Below, piece after piece: positions 33,161 through 40,331 of a DNA stretch of 45,172 bases. Source of the DNA: Flavobacterium azizsancarii (GTDB lineage: Bacteria > Bacteroidota > Bacteroidia > Flavobacteriales > Flavobacteriaceae); contig NZ_JAMZNK010000046.1 in assembly GCF_027980145.1 (NCBI RefSeq), positions 1 through 45,172 of the forward strand, given 5' to 3'. Every line of letters begins with the position of its first letter. Position 1 is the stretch's first letter. A model generated the notes under the pieces. It was not told the origin of the DNA. It worked only from the letters and a program-made list of their open reading frames with translations, and ran no database searches. Both the position numbers and the translations under genes were made by a program.

Positions 33161-33190
33161 TAAATATATCGACTTTTCCCGATATGTCAA
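33161..33190 (-). promoter_or_regulatory. Promoter and embedded operator of the arsR-OYE operon
   Basis: On the minus strand TTG (33188-33190) is followed after exactly 19 bases by TATATTTA (33161-33168), close to the Bacteroidota consensus. The spacer region holds an inverted repeat, ACATATCG and CGATATAT around 8 bases (33164-33187). A repressor bound there would block polymerase. The ATG is only 4 bases past the -7 element, so the mRNA would be leaderless or nearly so. Confidence 0.7.
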
Positions 33191-33274
33191 TTTAAAGAAA
33201 GATATTTAGCAAAAATTTAAGATCAAGGAGAAGGAAGTTGTATGAAACAGTGGAGGATTTTAATAAAGAAAATT

Positions 33275-33282
33275 TATATTTG
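33275..33282 (+). promoter_or_regulatory. -7 element of the TlpA-like gene
   Basis: TATATTTG lies 85 bases before the ATG at 33368, implying a leader of about 80 nt. The leader shows no recognised riboswitch. Confidence 0.45.
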
Positions 33283-33367
33283 CTTGTGAAGAATTAATCT
33301 CGCAATACTGATGTCCATCGGGATTACAAGACTAAAATGCCCCCAAATAAATAACTTTAACCCAACT

Positions 33368-33862
33368 ATGAAAAAAACTTTACTTATTCTAGGATTTTTA
33401 TTTTGTATAACAACAACTTCAACGGCCCAGGTCGTAGGAACTGATGTTGGTAATATTGCTCCTGAAATAGATTTGCCCGATACAAAAGGAAATAATGTGG
33501 CGCTTTCTTCTCTCAGAGGAGATTTAGTTTTAATTGACTTTTGGGCTTCATGGTGCGGACCTTGTATTAAGGAACAACCGGAATTGATAAAACTAAACAA
33601 TACCTATACAGGTAAGTTCTCTGTCTACAGCGTTTCGATGGATACTAAAAAGTCACTTTGGTTAGCTACAATCGCAAAACAAAAATTGACGTGGACACAT
33701 GTTAGTGACTTGAAATATTGGAATTCTCCTGTTGTAGGGGATTATAAACTTCAATCAGTACCATTAAACTTTTTGATCGACAAAAACGGAATTATCTTAG
33801 CTAAAAACATTCATGGTAATGCATTGAATGAAAAGATTAAAAGTTTGTTAGAGGCACAATAA
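33368..33862 (+). CDS. TlpA-like periplasmic thiol-disulfide oxidoreductase
   Basis: The protein has 164 aa from the ATG at 33368. The upstream open frame would hide the signal peptide (MKKTLLILGFLFCITTTSTAQ). A thioredoxin fold of the TlpA/ResA/AhpC-TSA type follows, with VLIDFWASWCGPCIKEQPEL. Active-site Cys63 and Cys66 are in WCGPC, and the cis-Pro lies in SVPLNFLIDKNG. Such proteins keep periplasmic or envelope cysteines reduced, for example in cytochrome c assembly. Neighbours give no specific client. It is 63 bases from the next gene and may be co-transcribed. Confidence 0.92.
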   Translation: MKKTLLILGFLFCITTTSTAQVVGTDVGNIAPEIDLPDTKGNNVALSSLRGDLVLIDFWASWCGPCIKEQPELIKLNNTYTGKFSVYSVSMDTKKSLWLATIAKQKLTWTHVSDLKYWNSPVVGDYKLQSVPLNFLIDKNGIILAKNIHGNALNEKIKSLLEAQ

Positions 33863-33925
33863 AGTTGAAATAGAGTTATAATAAGTTGATACAATTGCAA
33901 GAGAGGATTTAGAATCTGAAAAACT

Positions 33926-35020
33926 ATGGAAGAAAAATTAAAGAGTTACGAAAGGACAATTAAAAGAAAGCATAGCTTTAACTGGACGCCCAAGTATAGA
34001 GAAGAATTTCGTACCTCTTTGAGTAAAATTGTTTTTATTCCTATTGTAGAAAAGGCAGTTTTAAAATTGGGATGGGATGTGGTTTTTAAAGATGACAATT
34101 CAGTTGAAGCAAAAAGAAAAGAACTGGCATTAGGAATTGAAAAGTGGACTGAAGCAATTACAATTACTTTTAATCATGGAAATGTAGTGGTGCAAAGTCA
34201 ATCCTTAGGAAATGAAATCTGGGATAATGGGAGGAATTCTAAAAGAGTAGGACTCTTTATTCATGTTTTTAAAGAGACGGAAAAAGAGTTTGATCGGGAA
34301 GCTTTAAATGAACTGGAGAGAGAAACTGAAAAGAAGAATAATTGGGATGATTATATCATTCCTGAAAAACTGGCAGAGCCAACTACGCCCAGAAATAAAA
34401 ATTTCTCAATTTTGGTTATTGGAGGCCTTTTAATATCTTTAGGACTTGGTTTTGTTATTGCAGAAATTTCTGTGTACGGAATTTATTTGATTGGATTGTT
34501 TGAGGTATTAGTAGGATTGGCAATTGCTTTTTCATTAAAGTATCTGATTCAATGGTCAAATTTTACAGAGTTGGCTAAAATTCGCTTTTTATTGTATGGA
34601 ATGGTTTTTTTAACCTATTTTTCGAATCAATATTTTCAATATGAAATTATTTTAAGGGAAAACAGCTTAGAAGGAATTAATTTTTTACAATTTATAGAAA
34701 TTAGGCTTTTGCAAGGATTGACCATTAAAACCTTAAATACAGGTTGGATAGGATTGGTTTTAAGCTGGGGCTTACAGTTAGTATTAACTTATTTTGTAGC
34801 CTACTTAAAGCTAATTTCAATAATAGCATCTTATCAATTAAGGAAAATTCCGACTGAAGTTTTAGATTTTTGTAATTATCATTTTATAAAGGGGAAAACC
34901 GGAGAAGAAGTACGATCTGAACTTTCGAAAAAAGGCTGGACGCAAACCGAAAATCAAAATGAAGTTTTTGAAGCGATGGGAGCTGTTTATGGCTCAATGG
35001 AATTGCGTAGATCCAAATAA
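33926..35020 (+). CDS. Unrecognised membrane protein with conserved soluble ends
   Basis: The 364-aa protein has a soluble N-terminal part (1-155) with a charged start (KLKSYERTIKRKHSFNWTP) and an alpha/beta stretch (LGWDVVFKDDNSVEAKRK). That stretch resembles domains seen in flavobacterial hypothetical proteins. Four or five hydrophobic helices lie at about 160-180, 185-205, 218-236 and 265-295. A short soluble end follows (TGEEVRSELSKKGWTQTENQNE). There is no signal peptide. I do not recognise the family and propose no function. Two further envelope proteins follow on the same strand with gaps of 64 and 26 bases. Confidence 0.75.
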   Translation: MEEKLKSYERTIKRKHSFNWTPKYREEFRTSLSKIVFIPIVEKAVLKLGWDVVFKDDNSVEAKRKELALGIEKWTEAITITFNHGNVVVQSQSLGNEIWDNGRNSKRVGLFIHVFKETEKEFDREALNELERETEKKNNWDDYIIPEKLAEPTTPRNKNFSILVIGGLLISLGLGFVIAEISVYGIYLIGLFEVLVGLAIAFSLKYLIQWSNFTELAKIRFLLYGMVFLTYFSNQYFQYEIILRENSLEGINFLQFIEIRLLQGLTIKTLNTGWIGLVLSWGLQLVLTYFVAYLKLISIIASYQLRKIPTEVLDFCNYHFIKGKTGEEVRSELSKKGWTQTENQNEVFEAMGAVYGSMELRRSK

Positions 35021-35084
35021 AAGAGAAAATCTAATAAATATGTTTTCGAACAAAATGTAATAAATTAAATATTAAAAATAAATC

Positions 35085-35489
35085 ATGATTCAAAAATCGA
35101 TACTATTATTCTTTATACTGTTTTCGTTCAATTGTAATGCGCAAACAATGGAAACAGTCAGTATATTGAAAACTTCTTATCAGAAATGTCTGGACAGCGG
35201 AAACGGAATGAAGAATTGTGCTATTGAGTATTACAATGATTCAGATAGTTTGCTGAATGTTTCCTATAAGAACCTAAAACTTAAATTAAGTTCTAAAGAG
35301 CAATCAAAATTAAAAAAAGAACAATTAGACTGGATAAAGAAACGTGATCTGTATTTCGAAAAGGTATATTCTGATACTAAAAAAGAAGGACATTTTGTAG
35401 AAGGAAGCGGCGATTTTGATATGGTTGTTTTTGACGAAAAAGCCAATTATATTCTTTCAAGAGTAAAAGAACTCATTAAAAAAATGTAA
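35085..35489 (+). CDS. LprI/DUF1311 family secreted protein (lysozyme-inhibitor-like)
   Basis: The 134-aa protein has a signal peptide (MIQKSILLFFILFSFNCNAQ); the Cys in FNCNAQ could instead be a lipobox. The mature domain fits the LprI N-terminal/DUF1311 family (PF07007). It has paired Cys (KCLDSGNGMKNCAIEYY), the LLNVSYKNLKLKLSSKEQ stretch and the QLDWIKKRDLY stretch. Some members inhibit lysozyme in the periplasm, but most are of unknown role. It sits between two unrecognised membrane-protein genes on the same strand, so an envelope function is likely. Confidence 0.82.
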   Translation: MIQKSILLFFILFSFNCNAQTMETVSILKTSYQKCLDSGNGMKNCAIEYYNDSDSLLNVSYKNLKLKLSSKEQSKLKKEQLDWIKKRDLYFEKVYSDTKKEGHFVEGSGDFDMVVFDEKANYILSRVKELIKKM

Positions 35490-35515
35490 CATTGCTTTCA
35501 AAATAAAATGGCTCA

Positions 35516-35992
35516 ATGGAATCAAGGCTCAGTTTATCTGAATTTAGAACAAGATTAAAGGATAATACAGAAATAGGTTCTCTAAAAGCAGAATTAAATT
35601 TGCTTAGAATATTTCCCCGATTTGGCGGAACAAAGCCTTTTTATGGACTTTTTGATGATAAAAGTTTTCGTCTGACTTTAAATTCACCAACATCACCAAC
35701 TTATTTTATAATAAGAGGAAAATACAAGAATGTCAATAATGTGCTTAAAATAAGCTATGTTATTGAACCTAACAGCAAGTTTCAGTTGCTTTGGGTAAGA
35801 TTTTCTCCAGTAGTTTTTCTGATAGCACTAAATGTATTTTTCCTTTTTTTTGGAAGAGGACTTAGAAAGGCAACTACAATTGTAAGTTTGTTTATGCTTA
35901 TAATTATTTTCTATTCGAGATGGAAAGAGGAAAGAAAGTGGAAGAAATTAGAGCAAAAATTTGTCAGGATTTTTGAAATTAAAATAGACTAG
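35516..35992 (+). CDS. Unrecognised small membrane protein
   Basis: The 158-aa protein has a soluble, strand-rich N-terminal part (1-92, with FDDKSFRLTLNSPTSPTYF). Two hydrophobic helices follow, at about 95-112 and 118-133 (VVFLIALNVFFLFF and TIVSLFMLIIIFY), and then a basic end (RWKEERKWKKLEQKF). No signal peptide is seen. The start ATG at 35516 lies 26 bases after the LprI-like gene, and an alternative ATG at 35509 is out of frame. It is probably the last gene of the three-gene unit, followed by the palindrome at 36001. Confidence 0.7.
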   Translation: MESRLSLSEFRTRLKDNTEIGSLKAELNLLRIFPRFGGTKPFYGLFDDKSFRLTLNSPTSPTYFIIRGKYKNVNNVLKISYVIEPNSKFQLLWVRFSPVVFLIALNVFFLFFGRGLRKATTIVSLFMLIIIFYSRWKEERKWKKLEQKFVRIFEIKID

Positions 35993-36000
35993 GATTAGGA

Positions 36001-36033
36001 ATCTTTGTCAAAATTTTAAATTTTGACAAAGAT
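36001..36033. repeat. Perfect 16-bp palindrome with one-base centre
   Basis: Arms 36001-36016 and 36018-36033 are exact inverted copies with core CTTTGTCAAAATTT. There is no T tail. A related half-site, CTTTGTCAAAGTTTTAAA, starts near 23504. It lies between convergent genes, where it may act as a terminator in both directions. Confidence 0.75.
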
Positions 36034-36068
36034 GATCAACAAGAAAAACGAGATACAAACCAATAACC

Positions 36069-36452
36069 TCAGTTTAGTCTGTCTGAATGATCCCGAACAC
36101 CGCCAAAAGTTGTTTTCAGCATTTCTCTAATCTGAAATTGCGTTTTATTTCGGGTAACATTTTTCCATTCATTAAAATCGAAAACATGAATTTCCTGTGC
36201 ATTCGGATTTGTGACGAAAGAAAGTCTTGCAATCGAATATTTGTAATATTTTAATTCGTGCGATATATGGCGATCCGGAACGACAATAAGTATAGTCTCC
36301 CATTCGAGGAAATTTTTAGGAATATCCTCTCTTTCTGTTAAACCCAGAGCTTCAAAAAAGGCAATGATCTTTTGATCATTAAGTTTGTCGATTTTTTGAT
36401 CGACACGTTTAATGGTGCTAATAAGTTTATTTTCATCTTTAATAACACTCAT
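36069..36452 (-). CDS. Hypothetical cytoplasmic protein
   Basis: The protein has 127 aa from the ATG at 36452 (MSVIKDENKLISTIKRVDQK). The frame runs 12 codons upstream to a TTG, but MKINLNKKNIT is AT-driven and less likely. A helical, charged N-terminal part (1-45) is followed by a mixed strand region (WETILIVVPDRHISHELKYY, ARLSFVTNPNAQEIHVFDF). There is no signal peptide, membrane helix or known motif, and I cannot name a family. Codon use is like the neighbours. It is convergent with the envelope genes. Confidence 0.65.
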   Translation of the reverse strand: MSVIKDENKLISTIKRVDQKIDKLNDQKIIAFFEALGLTEREDIPKNFLEWETILIVVPDRHISHELKYYKYSIARLSFVTNPNAQEIHVFDFNEWKNVTRNKTQFQIREMLKTTFGGVRDHSDRLN

Positions 36453-36748
36453 AATTGTAATATTTTTTTTGTTTAAGTTAATTTTCAATATAAAATTACA
36501 TCAAAACAAAATAATTTAATAAAAGAGAGGCATTAGAATGATTCTAAATTTTAACAAAGCAATTTATTTGCTTGTAATTCAATTAGTAAAAGAGAAAAAT
36601 TAGAAGAATATTTAAGGTGAAAATAATACGTTCTATTTTCAAAAAAGACTTGGTAATGATACAACTGACGATCAGATTTTGATAAAAGTCTATTAATTTA
36701 TTTCGTTTAAAAGACATATTTTTATCGCACTATCTAATTGCATTACTT
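36453..36748. other. AT-rich gene-free stretch upstream of the GH2 remnant
   Basis: About 300 bases with no credible frame, RNA gene or recognised repeat. GACATATTTTTA near 36713 may be a relic of the promoter of the decayed GH2 gene. Confidence 0.4.
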
Positions 36749-36981
36749 ATGAAAACTATTTCTCACAAAGAAACTTTTTTGTATTTTATTCTATTAGTCA
36801 CTTTTAGTTCATTGGCTCAAAATAAATCAGATAGAGAATTGATTTTAATCGACAAAGATTGGCATTTTTCATTATGACATTTATACGATACACAAAAAAA
36901 GGAAAGTGAAATGAAGTAGCTTTATCGGCTTCCGCGAAAGGATTAAAGTCTGGTATTTTGAATGTTAATCAGAAGAAATAG
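36749..36981 (+). pseudogene. Remnant of a secreted GH2 beta-galactosidase-like gene
   Basis: An ATG at 36749 opens a 42-codon frame with signal peptide (KTISHKETFLYFILLVTFSSLAQ is seen in part; SSLAQ ends it) and then LILIDKDWHFSL before TGA at 36875. The same frame continues HLYDTQK. This resembles the first strands of GH2 beta-galactosidases, where IDKxWxFxxG is followed by HxxDTxKDFNHGTGYF. Shortly after, another frame gives ALSASAKGLKSGILNVNQKK and TAG at 36979, which looks like the last strand of the same kind of protein. So a long internal part seems to have been deleted, leaving both ends, with later stop and frame changes. The GH2 assignment is by recall of motifs, not alignment. Confidence 0.55.
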
Positions 36982-36992
36982 TTTGTAAAATT

Positions 36993-37395
36993 TATGTCGC
37001 TCCGCTGGAGCTTTAACGAAATGCTGTATCTGTTTCTATAAATATATCGCTCCTCTGGAGCTTTAATAAGAATATTTGCTGATTTCTATAAATATGTTGT
37101 TCCGCTGGAGCTTTAACGAAATGCTGTATCTGTTTTCTGTAAATATATCGCTCCTCTGGAGCTTTGATAAGCATATTTGCTGATTTCTATAAATATGTTG
37201 CTCCGCTGAAGCTTTAACGAAATGCTGCATCTGTTTTCTATAAATATATCGCTCCTCTGGAGCTTTGATAAGAATATTTGCTGTTTTCTATAAATATGTT
37301 GCTCCGCTGGAGCTTTAACGAAATGCTGTATCTGTTTTCTATAAATATATCGCTCCTCTGGAATTTTAATATAGATTATGATATTTTTCTATTAA
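36993..37395. repeat. Array of eight alternating ~50-bp hairpin repeats
   Basis: Two related half-units alternate (A-B-A-B-A-B-A-B). Their 13-base hairpins begin at 36999, 37049, 37099, 37150, 37200, 37251, 37301 and 37352, spacing 50 or 51. Type A has GCTCCGCTGGAGC and then TTTAACGAAATGCTGTATC. Type B has GCTCCTCTGGAGC and then TTTGATAAGAATATTTGC. Both end with TTTCTATAAATAT. The higher-order period is about 101 bases. The hairpin is mutated in A2, A3 and B4. No protein is encoded. It is not CRISPR: the units are one continuous repeat, without unique spacers. Confidence 0.9.
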
Positions 37396-38107
37396 TATGA
37401 TACTCCTGGAAGTTCTGCCAATACTAACGATTAATTTATTGTCAATATAATGCTTCGTTACCATTAATATAAAGGGCAAGTAAATCCCAGCGGGATGTCA
37501 TATTTATAGAAAATTAGTAGTTAGGTTCCATAAAACCCCAGCGGGGTGACATCTGTTACAATCTTTAATTTATATTTTTATGTGTTTAAATAATTTAATG
37601 ATCTGAAATAATCATATTCGTTTTTGGTTTTTTCGATTTGTTCATTACAAATAAAAGGAGCGGTAATGGCACCACAAAAAACAATCCAATAAAAAAGAAA
37701 GCATCCCTGTAATTCAATAAAGAAGATTGTTTTAGAACGACATTTTCCATTAATATGATAATCCTAGAAGTTCTGCCAATACTAACGATTAATTTATTGT
37801 CAATATAATGCTTCGTTATCATTAATAGACAGGGCAAATAAATCCCAGCGGGATGTCATATTTATAGAAAAATATTAATTAGGTTCCATAAAACCCCAGC
37901 GGGGTGACATCTATTACAATCTTTAATTTATATTTTTATGTGTTTAAATAATTTAATGATCTGAAATAATCATATTCGTTTTTGGTTTTTTCGATTTGCT
38001 CATTACAAATAAAAGGAGCGGTAATGTCACCACAAAAAACAACCCAACAAGAAAAAAGGCATCTCTGTAACTCAATAAAGAAGATTGTTTCAGTACGACA
38101 TTTTCCA
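37392..38107. repeat. 358-bp tandem duplication covering the exporter 3' end
   Basis: Copy 1 (about 37392-37749) and copy 2 (about 37750-38107) align over their whole length with offset 358 and few differences. Each contains the last 51 codons of the DHA2 exporter and the downstream intergenic DNA. Each also carries two 13-base hairpins, ATCCCAGCGGGAT (37484, 37842) and ACCCCAGCGGGGT (37535, 37893). Copy 2 is joined in frame to the intact exporter gene; copy 1 is cut off from it. Confidence 0.9.
37595..37750 (-). pseudogene. Duplicated C-terminal fragment of the DHA2 exporter
   Basis: This is the 51-codon copy of the exporter C-terminus in the outer duplication. It differs at five residues from the intact copy (for example Asn for Ser in SLLNYRDAF, and Pro for Thr in VVPLPLLL) but retains the same end, NMIISDH. 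The open frame runs upstream into the intergenic hairpin region, which is not related to any transporter. So this is a fragment without its own start or promoter. Confidence 0.85.
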
Positions 38108-39503
38108 TTAATTTAAGTGCTTTTAGTTTTGCTTCATTATAAGCAAAACCTTTGTTTTGAAAGTATTTTGTATAGGCATTTATTCTATCCACGGCGGTTA
38201 TATTATAGGACGTAATATTTGAAACAAGTTCATTTCGATGTGCATAAAATCGGTGCGCAACATAGGTATTAATGATCGAAACGCCAAAAGAACCGCCCAA
38301 TTGTCGCATCATATTGTTAAGTGCTGCACCCTGACCGACATCTTTGTCATCAAGAGACGAAACAGCCAGCATTGTAAGCGGAACAGTTAGTAACGCCATA
38401 CCTAAGGCACGAAAAATAAGAGAAGTTGCCACCTCAGAAGCACTTGTGTTTAAAGTCATTCCGGACATTCTCCAATTAAAATAAATAAACAATAGAAATC
38501 CCGTAGCAATAATTAAAACAGGAGAAACTCCTTTTTGTAATAATGTACCACATAATTTTAAAGCCAGTAAAGCCATTAAAGCTCCCGGAAGTAAAAGCAA
38601 TCCGGTTTGATAAGGAGAAAAACTCAAAAGGCGTTGTGCCACAACCGGAGTGATATATATCGAAATAAACATACCAAATCCCGTTACAAAGGTTAGAATT
38701 GCTGCTATACTTAAGGACTTGCTTTTTAGCACCCTAAGATTCACAACCGGCTTTTCGATTGTCAGTTCCCAATAAATGAACGTTAATAATGTAGAAATTG
38801 CGATAATAGTCAGTACAATAATGTATCTGGTTTCGAACCAATCTTCGACTTCGCCTCTTTCTAAAACAGTTTGTAATGCGCCAACTCCAATTGCTAATAA
38901 AGCAATTCCAGTCCAGTCGACTTTGGTTATTTCAGGTTTAACAGCAGGTTCTCTTAATAGAAAATAACAAGAAATCATTACAAGAATCCCAATTGGCACA
39001 TTGATCAAAAAGATCCACGGCCAATCATAGTTTTCGGTAATATAACCACCAAGAGTAGGTCCTATTGTGGGGCCTATGAAAATTCCTGCTCCAAATAATG
39101 CTCCTGCTGTCGATTGTTTCTCTTTTGGAAAAAGCTCGAAAACGACAACCTGAGATATTGACAATAAGGCACCACCGCCAATTCCCTGAAAAAACCTGAA
39201 AAATACCAGCATCCAGATATTCGAAGAATGTCCGCACATAAAAGAACAGAAAGTAAAGAGAATAACAGATCCAATATAATAATTTCGTCGACCAAGGTTG
39301 GCACTCAAAAAGCTTGTAATAGGTATAATAATTACGTTTGCAATAGCATAAGCAGTAATTACCCAAGAAGTATCTTCCAGCGTTGCGCCTAGGTTTCCGC
39401 TCATGTGAGACAACGCTACGTTTACGATCGATATATCAATCAATTCCATAATCGCAGCCAGAATGACTGTGAAAATAAGTAGTTTTCGGTGTAATGGTGT
39501 CAT
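37953..39503 (-). CDS. DHA2 family (EmrB/QacA-type) multidrug exporter
   Basis: The 516-aa inner-membrane protein has about 14 hydrophobic helices. Family marks are the first-helix motif MELIDISIVNVALSHM, the loop ANLGRRNYYIGS, and the antiporter motif GPTIGPTLGGYITENYDWPW in helix 5. RQLGGSFGVSIINTYVAHR occurs in the second half. It should be a proton-driven efflux pump for drugs or lipophilic compounds. An EmrA-type periplasmic adaptor and a TolC protein are not encoded nearby. A TetR-type palindrome lies 12 bases upstream of the ATG, shared with the thioesterase and tetR genes. Its last 51 codons lie in the tandem duplication. Confidence 0.94.
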   Translation of the reverse strand: MTPLHRKLLIFTVILAAIMELIDISIVNVALSHMSGNLGATLEDTSWVITAYAIANVIIIPITSFLSANLGRRNYYIGSVILFTFCSFMCGHSSNIWMLVFFRFFQGIGGGALLSISQVVVFELFPKEKQSTAGALFGAGIFIGPTIGPTLGGYITENYDWPWIFLINVPIGILVMISCYFLLREPAVKPEITKVDWTGIALLAIGVGALQTVLERGEVEDWFETRYIIVLTIIAISTLLTFIYWELTIEKPVVNLRVLKSKSLSIAAILTFVTGFGMFISIYITPVVAQRLLSFSPYQTGLLLLPGALMALLALKLCGTLLQKGVSPVLIIATGFLLFIYFNWRMSGMTLNTSASEVATSLIFRALGMALLTVPLTMLAVSSLDDKDVGQGAALNNMMRQLGGSFGVSIINTYVAHRFYAHRNELVSNITSYNITAVDRINAYTKYFQNKGFAYNEAKLKALKLMENVVLKQSSLLSYRDAFFLVGLFFVVTLPLLLFVMSKSKKPKTNMIISDH

Positions 39504-39514
39504 AATAATTTTTT

Positions 39515-39530
39515 TATACCGATTGGTATA
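39515..39530. promoter_or_regulatory. TetR operator before the exporter gene
   Basis: TATACCGATTGGTATA is a 16-base palindrome (one central G/T mismatch), 12 bases upstream of the exporter ATG. It is identical to the copy before tetR (40947-40962) and differs by one base from the copy at 40298-40313. Confidence 0.85.
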
Positions 39531-39576
39531 TTTTTAATAAAAAAAAATATTTAAATATTAGGCAGTAATGCGTAAA

Positions 39577-39722
39577 ATTTTAAACACATAGAAACATAGG
39601 TTATATAGAAATAAAGAGGTGTCAAAAAGAAATACGTTTCTTTCACATAGCTATGTGAATTGATGTAAAGTGAAACGCCTTTTTTTAAGTTTACAAAATC
39701 TATGTTTGTATGTGTTTAAAAA
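39577..39722. repeat. Nested inverted repeat with central 18-bp palindrome
   Basis: Outer arms at 39577-39599 and 39700-39722 are inverted copies of TTTAAACACATA(G/C)AAACATAG. Inside is TTCACATAGCTATGTGAA (39642-39659), a perfect palindrome. Around it, weaker AAACG/CGTTT pairing ends in a T7 run at 39680-39687. No gene is seen between 39504 and 39818; the inner part may terminate the thioesterase transcript. Confidence 0.7.
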
Positions 39723-39818
39723 TCACAGCTACTGATTTTAAAAATCTGTTTAATCTGCGTAAAAAATTATTCACTCATAGATTTATATGAAAACCGACAG
39801 AATTTGTGTTATAAATAT

Positions 39819-40268
39819 TTACAATTCTTTTTTGATAATATTGGTTTTAAGAAGATTAGAAGTTGCTCTTGCAATTAATCTGGTTTGATCTTTGTTCCAG
39901 ATTTCACATTGTGCATTTACGATTTGTTTTCCTTTTCTAATGATCGCTGTTTTGGCAATAATCGTATCACCAACAAAAGCAGGAGCAAAATAATCAACAA
40001 CAAGATTAATTGTAGTATAAAAAGTTTCTTCATGAAGAGAAAACATCGTAGCTCCAATGCAATCATCAGCAATTGCAGCCGTTACGCCGCCATGCAAACT
40101 CTTGACAGGATTAGACATTTCTTCGCGAACCAAATATTTAAAAGTAACTGTACCTTCTTCGGCAGCAACTACTATAGGTTTCATCCAGAGCATAAAGGGC
40201 GACGGTGACGCAGTAAATTCTCCGTCAATGTGATCTTGTAATACTTGTAATCTTGTTTTTGTTTCCAT
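39819..40268 (-). CDS. PaaI-like hotdog thioesterase
   Basis: The 149-aa hotdog-fold protein has the PaaI/4HBT motif SLHGGVTAAIADDCIGATM with the HGG and the catalytic Asp two turns later. The final strands are VVDYFAPAFVGDTIIAKTAI and GKQIVNAQCEIWNKDQTRLIARA. By family it hydrolyses acyl- or aryl-CoA thioesters. The start ATG at 40268 gives METKTRLQVLQDHIDG. It is in the TetR-controlled group, with an operator 30 bases upstream. Pairing a CoA thioesterase with an efflux pump suggests the inducer may be a carboxylic or aromatic acid, but that is inference. Confidence 0.9.
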   Translation of the reverse strand: METKTRLQVLQDHIDGEFTASPSPFMLWMKPIVVAAEEGTVTFKYLVREEMSNPVKSLHGGVTAAIADDCIGATMFSLHEETFYTTINLVVDYFAPAFVGDTIIAKTAIIRKGKQIVNAQCEIWNKDQTRLIARATSNLLKTNIIKKEL

Positions 40269-40297
40269 TTTGTTTTGATCTATATTAGATTATTTAT

Positions 40298-40313
40298 TAT
40301 ACCAATTGGTATA
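40298..40313. promoter_or_regulatory. TetR operator before the thioesterase gene
   Basis: TATACCAATTGGTATA is a perfect 16-base palindrome in the 63-base gap between tetR and the thioesterase gene, 30 bases upstream of the latter's ATG. Confidence 0.87.
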
Positions 40314-40331
40314 TTTTATTGTGAAAAAATG

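Noticed and set aside
33274..33600. 108-codon minus-strand open frame
   Set aside because: Antisense to the TlpA-like gene, including its CXXC motif.
36993..37395. CRISPR array
   Set aside because: The ~50-base units are similar along their whole length, so there are no unique spacers, and no cas genes are present.
37392..38107. Insertion sequence as source of the duplication
   Set aside because: No transposase frame, terminal inverted repeats or target duplications were found; a simple tandem duplication explains the data.
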